Origin: Phoronis ovalis
Taxonomy: Eukaryota > Phoronida > Phoronidae
DNA length: 33,688 bases
Direction of reading: 5' to 3'
Assembly: GCA_028565635.1 (NCBI GenBank)
Contig: JAOXYB010020626.1
Span: 1-33,688, forward strand
The notes under the pieces were generated by a model. The model saw only the letters and a program-made list of their open reading frames with translations, had not been told where the DNA came from and searched no databases. Positions 13,101 to 25,100 of this stretch are shown here, piece after piece. Made by a program: the position numbers and the translations under genes. The number at the start of each line of letters is the position of its first letter. Positions within the stretch are counted from its first letter, which is position 1.

Positions 13101-16100
13101 TGTTATGGATATTATGGTAATACGTACAACACATTTATTTTTCTCCATCAACTGTTTCTTTGTATTTCTTCTTTATTTCATAGTGATGTTCCTCAGTGTC
13201 AGAAACTGTGTTTTGTATATTTAGTCTGTCAATTTCTGACATACATGAAAGAGTTTTTACAATGGTTTGGATATTGTGTAACCTTTGATTCACATAAAGG
13301 ACTGACTAATATATATATGTGTTTGTGTAGTCATCAAACCTATCATTATGGTAAATTGTTATGATTAAGAATCATCCAACAACCACAGTCTAACCAATTG
13401 AACACTATAAAAATTCCGTTTACAGGGGAAATTTAGCTCTAAGCTTTATTTATGATGGCATGACAGTCATTGAATCAGCCATTTTTCATGAGAAAATTTT
13501 GTGCTGAAAGTTCTTCATTAATAGCAAACCTATGAGATAACTACTTTCAAAGCTAGTCAGTGCCAACATTACAAAAAAATATCGATTTTATCCAATTGGT
13601 TTGATAAAAGTAATCAGAATAGATGTATCATGAATATTCATATACTTGTACACCATGATAAAGTATCCTGATGGTTAATCACATTTATTAAAAGTTGTTG
13701 CTATTTTTTGAGGGTTTTGATCTCAAGCAAACACTTGTGACTTTGAGCCCCAGCTTGGAGTTCCCCTCAGAAAAGGTGTATATTATGTTGAATAAGGTGT
13801 TTTTATTATAATTGAACTTTTTAGAACCCAACTATTTTCATGCCAAATGGTCCCAGTAAAGAAAAACTTTACCAAGTGGTATGTCCATATGCAATGTGAA
13901 TGTTTTATTAAGCAGAATTAACTTGAGAGATTGAAATGTTTTCATAAACAATCAGTGTTTAACATTTGCATATTGACTAACACCTAAACCCTGTATGCTT
14001 GGTAATATTGTCCAAATGGTATTTATTTTGTTTGCTGTATGCTTCATGATCTGTGTACTAATCACAGAATGTAATACAAATATGGCACCCATTGGGCATG
14101 ATAAATTTGTTAACCATCTTGAGAGTATGCCAAACATTCGATTACACAGTCTATGTATGAATCACCTCTGCCTCAGGTAATCAAAATTTCATTTGGAAGT
14201 CTTAGTTGAAAACATGTACAATCTGTGAAATATTAGACAGATAATTTAGAGAGACGCTACATTCTGTGGGATTTTAATAGGATTGATGCAGAAGTAGATA
14301 GAGTAATAGTTATATTTTTGTAATCTTTTTTGGGTTATTGTCTGACATATCACACAATAGTTATATTTTCGTAAACTTCTCTGCCATGACCAATAATGAC
14401 AGATATAATATAAAATGCAATGTCCATTCAGAACTTTGTCAGCTAACATGAAACATTATCATAAAAAAAACAATGAATTAGATTCCTATTTGGACAAAAT
14501 TAAATTAAATCTAATACATAAAAAAAACCTGTAACCTACTTTTAAAAATAACATTATTAGTTGCAGCCTTTCTCGTTATCTCAGATTACCTGATTCTAAA
14601 TTAGCTAAGCTTATTAAGCTTTTTTGACATTTACTTCTTTCTCAACACAGTCGTTTTTCATTTCAATAATAAGAACCTTAATTTAGTATCCTTTCATTTA
14701 TACATTGTACAGTCTGCATACTAAGTAATGATTAACTTGCGCTTTCAATACAATGGTATTATATATGATTCTTAGTTTATGAAACATTTGCTTAATAGAG
14801 GCCCAGTAACAAGACTGACACATTTTAATCAGAAGCTAATGTGGTTATTCAACTAACAGTAATGCAAAATACAGAGCCACAAAGATATGACGATACAGGC
14901 ATCATGCTGCTTTTGTATTTATGGCATGGACTGCACGAGTTTTTTCTCTGTCCTTATTGCAAGTTTTTTCAACAATCTTTTCATGTCTTACTGTGTACTT
15001 TCCTTTTCTACTGTTGTGTAAGTAGTCATTTATTGTCTTTATGTGAAGATCCTATTCAACTGTGTTGTATCTACCTCAACATCTGCCTATGTTCTTTATC
15101 CCTATATGCTTTGCCTGTTAGTCTGCCGAGTATTCTGTCTGCTGCAGTCTTCCAATTTTATCCATTACAATGTCTTATGTATTGTTCTGCCACTGAGAAA
15201 ATGTTGCTTTGCCATTTTTACTGTCTTTCTCTGTCATTATTTGAAATATGTAGAGTCTTTGTTTTCCTTGAACTACATTATGTCCTCTTTTCTGTGTCTC
15301 TTGCATTATATTTTCTTAAGCAATTGAAGTATGTGAGTTAGGATATTTTGAGACAATTGAATGTAGAATATGTCTATGTCTGTTTACAACTCTTGTCTTG
15401 GTTATACAGAATCATGTGTCAACCATATGCATGCTGCACACTTCATGTAGAGCAGAAATAATCATTGTGGGTTTATACAAATATTTTCTATGTTTCACAA
15501 CGTTTTCACTTTGTTCTTAACTCCTGACAACAGCAAATTCATAGTAGATGTATCACCTTTATTGAATAGACTAATTCTGTGCAGTCTGCTTCAGTTGTAG
15601 AATATCACCATTTTGAAGTATGTGAGATGATCCACACCTTGGTTTTGTTATGTTACAAATCTGCTTATGTAGGATAAACTTCTATTGTACTGTTATATTA
15701 TTATTATTATTATACTATATTTGTAGTTTCGACTGGTTGTGAAGACAGCGCTTAAGTTACTATTGGTGTTTGTGGAATATACAGAAAGTAACACAACGTT
15801 GCTGATACAAGCTGTTAATACAGTGGATGGTGATCGAGGTAGGATGTGCTACATGATAAATAACAATGTTATTACCACACTGTATACAAGATTTATCCCA
15901 TGTACTTCGAGAAAATTCCAAAGTTTGACAATATCTACAAACAAAAGTATACTGCAATTTCCCTATATTTTGCCAAAAGTGTATCAAAACTCTGTTTACT
16001 GAGGTTCATAAATATATATTGCATTTGAATTTGAAATTATACTATAGGAGGTACAACTGATTAATTGGAAATGGCATAACCTTCTCATTATTTGATAAGA

Positions 16101-19100
16101 TTTTTAAAGGCAATAGTCTCATTATTTTTAAATACACAAGCTCTGTTTTTTTTGCATAAAATGCAAAAAAAAACTTTATCTAATACTTGTTTTGGCATTT
16201 CAAGATATAGTTTAATTTTTTGATGTTTTTACCTACAGCATCAGTTTTGAAACAGACATGTGGTGCTTTCTGAGACCATTTTAGAGTTTACTTGTAAAAC
16301 AGAGTCTTTAACTCACTAGCTAAGACATATTGCACTGTTTTCAACTTTTAACAATAAATTTCAAGCCAGTTTTGATGAAATTGTTTCAGCTTAAGTTTTT
16401 TTATGTAAATTTCAAACTGACTGATTGTTAATCTCATCTTTCTTGGGATGAATGGTCATGCTCAGCTTAATTATCTTCCACGTCTGTACAATTGTTTGTT
16501 TTGTAGGATCTCCACCATGGAAGAATATAATGGATGTTCTGGATGAGAAGGAGGGCGGAGATTCTGAGCTACTTATATATGCTATGACATTGATCAACAA
16601 GGTCAGTTGTTCTTATTTTTCTTTGCAAGTATCTGTCTGCTTTATCTAGGTGGCTGGATGAAACACAAAACAACATGACTATGTACTATATGCAATTATC
16701 ATATGCTAAGGTCACAGTCAATGCTTTACATTGTGACACAGAGTAAATGAAGCAATTGTCACATGTTTTTTTGTGTTCACAACAAAAATTGTCCTAGAAC
16801 GCAATGGTGAAAAGTATAGGCATAATATATGTACCTGCAAGATTTGATTTTCAGGTTAGAAATTTGAAACTAATAATAAAAACACTGCATTATTTGTAGG
16901 CTTAATATAGAATTAAGCTAGAAATCAGGACCATTTGCTATTTTTAAAAACACAAATGGCAGTATTTCGTAAAGTAAAAATTGTGTTACTATTTACTGCT
17001 AGCAGACTTGTCTGGAAAGCATATCATTTCACACGGTTTACATTGCATGCAATGCATACCACTTTGTACATTCAGTACGAATTGTAAATTGCGAATGATC
17101 AAATTATTTTATTTAGGCAATCAATGCAATCCCAGACCAAGACACTTTCTACGATGTAACAGATGCCCTTGAAGAACAAGGCATGGAAAGAATTGTTAAG
17201 AAACATATGAATCGCAGAGGAGCAGAAATTGACTTGTTAGAACAGTTCCAAATTTATGAGTCTGCTCTGAAACTCGAGGATGGTGAAGATACTAGCATTA
17301 AAAAAGACAGCTTAAGGTATAATAAGTTATCAGTTAATGTCTTAAACCTTGTTCGCACCGACAATTGCAATTAAAATATTAGCCAGAAAAAAATCTAACA
17401 ACATTAATTGCGACTCTGATCATTTGCACTATAAAATACAAACGCGATCAAACATTCTTCCCAGGCCAGTAGATTGACCTCTATGTTGTATGTACATGTG
17501 CAATATTTTGTTTATATGAGTTCCACATATAATACGAACAACTGCCTTGTCATTGTACTTCAAGTGTGTTTCATTGTACAGTACTGGTAAGATGTTACAA
17601 AGGGGAGTAAAGACATAGGGAAATATTAGCAAAAGTTTTGTAGGAGACTGATCATGCTAACAATGTGTTTGCGCATGTCTATCTTGCAAGATAAACTGTC
17701 CACCTGTTCACAGAGCATAAAAAACATGATTTTCAGTTTCAGTCTACCTCCTTAGGTAGATTAGAAATGAGAGATTTATCTGGCAAGCGTTCGCACGATG
17801 TAAAAAGGTTGGATCAATCGCGATTACTTGTTTCCATGTAAGCAAGGCTTTAGTTAGTATGAATTTTGATTTACATGAGTGGGCATATTTTATTGTCATA
17901 GTTCATATAGTAGTGTTTTTGTGAATCTGTTGAATATAATTAAGTAGCGAAGTTTTATAAAATTTATAGAAATGTCCCAAGAATTAAAAGTGAGGAACAA
18001 GAACGCAAAAGTCGCCGCTTTTCTACTGGTAACCAGCCAAATAGTAGTACACCGCCCACGAACCGAAGAGTGCCAAATCTAGCCACACACAAGGAGGAAA
18101 GTCAAGACAAAGAGGAGAATCTTACTCCATTAGAGAGGAGACGCAGAGAAAGAGCGTAAGTATATTAATAAAAATGCAAAAAGTCACTGGTGTAAAAATA
18201 TTGCATTTAGTATAGCAATTTAATACATGGATGCAACTTTGTTGTCACTTATCTCATTGTCTTGTAGTATGTGATGTCATATTCTTGAAGTTAAGAGATA
18301 AACGCAATTGTTGCACATTATTTCAAATTGCTGACAAAATAAAAATTATGTCTCTTAATTTAACAAAAGAGAAAATAGTAATATCGCTAAGATATATTAT
18401 ACAATATGACAAGAAATGTGCTTATCAATTCATGTTACAATACCATCACTTATGAAGATGTGATGATTAAGTTATTACACAAAAAACCAGAGGGCCTTGC
18501 CGTGCATGAACTTTAGGAATACCTGTAAACAATTATAATAATTAGCTGTTAGCTCACCAGTAAAGTTTTGCCCTTTAAAATTAAGCGTTTTTCAAAGAAT
18601 TACAGCAACTGTAGATTGAACAAAAGTGTGTCAGAGTCAATTAAATTGTTGGGAACTATCATGCTGAGACCGAAGCCAAAAGGTTACTGGAACAGCAAAT
18701 AATGAGACAGTTGTTTTGCTTTTTTAACATTTAAAATTAATTAACTCTTGTTGATAAACGTTGCTTTCTTTGATGCAACAATTTGCATAACATTAACAAG
18801 CATGTAGACTAGAACTAGCATTCAGTGTCACATTCACAGTTTCAGTACTAAGCTGTGTTTATTTACAATGCTATTTAGCATTGTTTATTAAGTTTTAATC
18901 ATGATGTACAAAATTTCTGGATTTATAAAGATGATTAGAATTATTCTTCAAAAATGTGGTAGAAGGTATGGAGTAACTATTTCAAATTTCATTTTTAAAG
19001 GAAAATTTCAAATTGCTTCTGTAACTTAAATATCTTTTAAGCTGGGTTGAAGATTTTTTAGATAAGCTCGAAGTGTTCCGTATTTTAAATAAATGCCGCT

Positions 19101-22100
19101 TGTAATGGACAGTTAATACTGCAGATTGCTTTTGTTTCACAAACACATTGTCTTGCAGCAGTGCAGTCACTATGAGTCCAGCTGAGGCATCAGACGACGA
19201 ATCTGTGAAATCCTTCATGTCGGCACGGTCATGCCAATCAGATAGTGGGTCAGTAAATGTTGAAGATGTCCAGCTAGACTCATCCTTTAGTGAATATTAC
19301 ACTTGTAGTTCCTTTGACCAGCCCTGTGGTTCCATGGATATGACATGGAATGACTTAGAACAATTCCATACGTACAGTTGTCAGCTAGACACACCCTGTA
19401 GTCTTTTAGCCGCTTGCAATCTGGAACCATCCAGTGTATGTAACGTCTCTGATGATTGCTGGATTGATGTTGATGACTTGAGAGGTGGAAATTCCTGTGA
19501 AAAGAATGACACTGTAGGCATGCGTTTCATAACCAGCAATTCTGAGCATCAATGCGCTTGTAGTTCTAGTATACTGTCACTGAATACAGCAGTTGATGGT
19601 ATGGTCTTGAATAATTTAGAATCTACATCTACATCTGCTGCTTCTAATAGTACAGTATTAGATCCAAACCGCGGTGTCAGTGATACCTCATTAGAAGGAC
19701 TTTGTTTTGATTCAAAATTGCATTGTACACAGAGTTTAATACGTCAAACTTGTAACGATGTCAGTACATTTTGTGAGCTTGGAACTAAAGATGTAATGGT
19801 ACATGGAAGTACCAATCTGATGGAGCCAAGCTGCACAGGCAATGCAACTGTTTTGTCACTGCACCTTGAAAATGGTATTAAAGACTCTGTCACTAATGCT
19901 TTGGGACCAGGCTGTACATGTTGTCAAGATGGCTCTGAAAATGATGCAGTAAATGAAACATCTAATGAATTGGAACAATCCTTGGCTGACCAAACTTGCA
20001 GATCCTTGAAAGAATCTCGTGCTGTAGAAAAGCTTGTGTCTTCAGTTATAGACTCCCTTTGTGATTCAGATTCTACCAGTGATGACACAGTTTCTGTCTG
20101 TCGTTGTAGTCAAATACATAATCAATCAAATAACACAGAAGGGAGGAAATCTCCTTGTAGAATTATTCCTGATTTTAAGCATGCATGCACTACCCAATAT
20201 AGCTCTGTGACATCATCTCACTTTCGCTTAACAGCGTGAGTGTCTGTGTTATTTCGAATTCTGCTTTCGTGTTTTCTTGCTTTACGTTAAATTGTGAGAC
20301 GTTTGCTACAGCAGATAGCAGAAAGCTTTTCCTTAATTCATGGTATAGCTTCTGTTGGTTGTAACCTTAGACATAACTGATTTTGTTGTGTAGCTACGAT
20401 GTTCTCTGCTGTAGTTGCAGTCATTTGTGTTTTATTTTGTTATGTTTATTTTATAGTTTTTGTGCTTTTTTCTTGTATAGATATATTTTCTAGTTTGTAA
20501 AATAAGGATATTGTTTCAGCTGATATAATTAGAATTAACAAAGTTATTAGACATTGTTTTTCCATAATCTTATAGCAGGTAAAGAGGTCTGTATTTGTCT
20601 TTGAGATTTAAACACTGGAAATATATTATTTTGAAAAAAATATTAATGAGAATCATTTATTTTTAGTGCACGGCAAGCAGAACGTGAAAACAACTCCAGT
20701 CAGTTGCAGACTCCGGCATCAGATCCTGGTCCGGGCCAAACATCCTTATATAAACGGCGTCAAGAGCGTGCACTGTTAAATGATAAACCGTCTGCTCAAA
20801 TGAATGGTATGGATGATGTTCCTAAGCAAAGTGCATGTAAGTTGCTTGCAAGAGATGAATTTGGACAGCTTGTTTGGCGGTTTCATTACTTGCAATTTTT
20901 TAATAATACTTACATTTCTGGTTTATATGATTCTGGAATATAATAGTATGAGTAAAGCTATTCATGAGATGCCAAGGTTGTAGATCTCAAAAGGAAATGT
21001 GATTAACCAAGCAAAATATTGAATGAAGTCAGTAAATGGCTGTTAACTCCGTCTTTGCATGATTCACTAACTGTGCTATCTGTATGGAATGATGTACTTT
21101 ATGCTGTAAAAATGGTTTCTTTAGCGGGTTCATGTTAACAATTTTATGCATGTGGCTTAGATGGAACAATGCTTTTTCAACATTTGACTTGATACATCTA
21201 ATCAATACCAATGCTATTAAACCTAATTTAATTGCCAAAAAAGATTTTAACATCTCCGAGATGAGCTGTTTATTGTCTTCTTGGTGCATAGTGGGTGCAT
21301 GTTGGTTTTTGAATGAGGCTTTACTGTTTACAGTTATGCCTAACTCTCGAAACCGTCGTGAGGTTCGACGGGAGCGACAGCGCTCGCTTATTATTGAACA
21401 AGAGGCAGCAAAGGAAATCGCTAATAAAATTCTTGAAGACCAAAAGTCACAAAGATTACAGCAACAACAGTCTTCCGCAGATGAAACAGAGACTGATACT
21501 GTAAAACCTGATTCGAGTGACAGGGGGGATAATGATGCTGCGTCTGTCGGAAGTGCGGACAGTGCGGATAGTCAAGATAGTGCATTTAAACATAATTCAT
21601 TAAGTTCGTTAAGTGATAACGAGAACAATGGTAAGCTCTGGTGCACACTTCTAAACTACATTCTCTGCAAGCTGTTCTGTAATTAGGACGAACAATAATT
21701 ATTAATGTTACACTTGGTGTGTGGAAGGGTTAAAACTAGTGCCCATAAATGTGCACATCCTAGATAACATTAACAATATGTATTTGCTATGTATGTTTTA
21801 GCCTTTGAAACTAACTTGCTGCATGAAATTCAGTGCATTATGCTAAATAAATATAATCTTTTCAGATATAATAGCCACACAAATGTTTTCTACTCAATAA
21901 TTTTTTTTCTCAAATGTGTCTCAATCTACAGTAATGTTCTATAATGTGTAAGTACTAATGTATGATGTCCTAAGCAGAGCATCAATAGGCATATTAACAT
22001 CTTGCATGTTAGTTCCACTTGTTTTCTGATATCTGTTTCCCTACAATTAACCTTTGATACCAATGATGTATGCAAATTAGTACTAATACTGTCTTTGTTT

Positions 22101-25100
22101 AATTTCAGTCTTGTGTTAAAGTTTATTGAAGCAGTCGTCTTGTCAGAGCATCATTGCCTATATCCAACTATGAAATCGTGAACTTTGTTAATACTGCTAG
22201 GCTAATTGAGGCTATAACCTTAACCTTGTTATAGTATCTATTGTACAATGTTGTACTAACTTGTTTATCTTTCAGATGACACACCAGCTGCTCGGCAGAT
22301 GCGACGATATGGACCTCGTCATCAACACCAAGGCTCGGCAGAATCTGGTTACCAGAGTCCAACAGAGACTGGACACTCTAACAAACGTGATTCTGGCTAC
22401 AATAGTCTTGGTCGTTCGCAACCAACTTTGGAGATTAAAAATAACACTTTGAATGAATCTCTTCGTAAGGAAACTGCTAGTACAGCAGAAATGATGAAAT
22501 CGCCAAATGCTATTTCACCAAAAACTCCAGGAATCTCAAACAATCGACGCTGGATGTTATATAAAATGTCTAAAGCTAGTATGGAGGGTCAAGAACCTGA
22601 GCCTCAGGAGACGAATACGGAAAAAGCACAAAGGTTACTCTCCCATAGTGAAAGTATAGACAATAGGAAAACTAATTTGCAAAATCAGCCAGTGACCTCA
22701 CCTGCTAGGTCAGATTTGGAAGATACTGGGAAACAAAATTCTGTACAGAGTTTAGCAGATAAGTTAAAGAGTTCTGGTAATAGCATAGGTGGTATGCCAG
22801 AGAATAGGTCTTCTCATGGTTTGGGTGGATCCGTGAGTGCAGCTAGAGATAATCTTTTAAAACGTCAGGGGACTATTGATCAGCAAAGTGTGCGAAGTCC
22901 ATCTTCTCCGGCAGTAGTGAAAAATGAAACGGACCTCATGTGGGATAATATTCACGCGACAATGAATCGTGCTTTAAAAATTAGTGACATGGATTTTACA
23001 GATTTACGTGACGAGGATGATCAGGACCCTCTTGACATACCGATGAATACTACAGGTGTGCCTCCACCTCCACCAGCATTTCCTGGTGGTGCACCACCAC
23101 CTCCCCCTGTGATCGGAGGCATACCACCTCCTCCCCCTTCATTCGCTCCTCCACCTCCCATGTCTGGTGCTAACACAATCAAAAAGAATAAAAAAACAGT
23201 ACGTTTACATTGGCGGGAGGTGAAGGATTCTCCAGCATTACCACAAATGAGTAAAACTGGAACTATATGGCAGAAGCTAGCAAAGGTGAAGGTTGATACT
23301 GATAAACTGGAACATTTATTTGAAAACAGGACCAATGAACTCAAAGCTAAGGTCAGTAGAAATGATAGATTAGTGCATGTTGTAACTTGGCTCTCAACAG
23401 CTTTAAAAAGATTAATTTTAGTGACAAGTAACTTCATTATTTTCTGAAATATATTTTAGTTCTAATTGTAGCTTGGGACTTTCCATTAAAAATTATCAAG
23501 GAAAAACTTGAGTAAAGGGACTGCATAACATTTGGTTGGTCATTTTTAATGAAACAGCCTGTAGATGGTAATGTGAACTTCTTGTCACTGCACTCCATGT
23601 GTAGAAGTAGTCAGATATTTGCAGGAGCGAGCATGTGTTTGAAATAATCTTTAGTAGCCATACTTACTAAAAAGCTATTTTCAAAGCCTCTAGTCATTAA
23701 ATCAATGCTGCTATTGTAACTTGTTTAGAGATGAGAAATTTGGAATACTTTTACAGTTGTGGTGGTACATCTTACTCATTCCGTACCCCCAGTGTCATTT
23801 CTGGTCACATGTTCTGTATGTATCTGTAATTTCTCATTTCTCAGAGTACAGCTTATTCGTATTTAAATGTTGACTTATGATTTGATACCAGTAGTACTGT
23901 TCTAATGTTGTATAATTTATTTCCTTTCATTTGTGCATGTTCCGCCTTGCGTTACTACTTCATCAACTAATAGGACTCGGTAAGTAAAAATTGCTTATGA
24001 TAAAATAGTGACAACTTTATTTTTTATAGCACTAATAACAACCTATAGTAGATGCATGAAATATTTTTGAACACAAAATTCTTCCCTTTCCTGTGTTCTT
24101 CACAATGACCCCATTGCAAATAGGGGTGGAAAAAAAAGCATTTTGTAAAACTTAAAGTTAACATGATGTATGAAAGACATTAGGGACTTGTAAGTATCCC
24201 TTTTGAAGAATAATTTCCAGGAAGAAATATCAAAATTGCTCAATTAATTTTGAAGTTGTAGGCATTAACATGTGCAGCATTGAAATCAGCCATTAAAAAA
24301 CTTTTATAACTCACATTGCAAAGTGTTGAGACATCAGAGTTGAACAGGGTTGTATGTATTTGCCTGGTAAAAATCAGTTAAAACTTTTACATTCTATTTA
24401 TCAGGAATAGTTTTAATACTGGGATTTAATGTTTTGTTTATAGTATAGGGGATATTTTTGAGCATAAATCTACATTTCAGTATTGTTATATCAATTGCAT
24501 ATCAATTGAAAATTGTGTTTTTCTCATATGAATACATACAAACCTTGATCCACACAGTCTGATGATTATAGGCAATAAATGTGTATACAACAGTTTTAAA
24601 ATCCATAATCAAAAGCATGTAAGACTTCAAAATTAATTAAGCAATTTTGATAATTCATGGTGAAAAATAACCTTTTCAAATGCAACTATAATTGGATAGC
24701 TAATATCATGTTAGGGAGACCTTATTAAGTTTACACAAATACCATTATTAGCTGTTTCCTTATTTCAACACATACACACTTGTAAAAACAGAGGGACATA
24801 CACTAAATTGTGCACCAGTGTACTATGGCATGTACAGATCACTGTTCACACCAGTAACTGGTCACTTAATGTTTTCAGTATTTGATGTATTTGGTTTGAT
24901 TTATTTTCTTTAGTCACTTTGTTATTTATTTTTGTCTCACTGGCTCGTTTAATAATATTGTGCTGTTTGGGTTATTGATACATTTTATTCACTTCATTTG
25001 GTCAATGTATGTTGTGTGGTAGCATAAATGTAGATGTAATTCCATGTTTTTTTCTGCTGGAACATGTATTTTCTATCTGCTCAAATTGCACAATGCATCT

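Noticed and set aside
13059-13364. 101-codon open frame in intron 6
   Set aside because: Low-complexity hydrophobic translation, no splice sites in phase, no recognised family.
13995-14180. Open frame ending near CCTCAG/GTAATC in intron 6
   Set aside because: In the phase required between exons 6 and 7 the usable acceptor gives an in-frame TGA; no FHOD similarity.
14958-15017. Possible symmetric exon ending at GTAAGT 15018 in intron 6
   Set aside because: The peptide is Phe/Cys/Leu-rich low-complexity from T-rich DNA, inconsistent with the soluble DID core around it.
22261-22452. Plus-strand frame overlapping exon 14
   Set aside because: Shadow frame of exon 14; only the frame entering with [12 protein letters not shown] continues to FH1 and FH2.
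23021-23437. Minus-strand 138-codon Gly-rich open frame
   Set aside because: It is the antisense shadow of the FH1 proline codons and FH2 start; the Gly runs mirror CCN proline codons.
24184-24189. 6-nt segment before GTAAGT in intron 14
   Set aside because: No pyrimidine tract before the AG; treated as chance, and used to temper confidence in the 23974 candidate.
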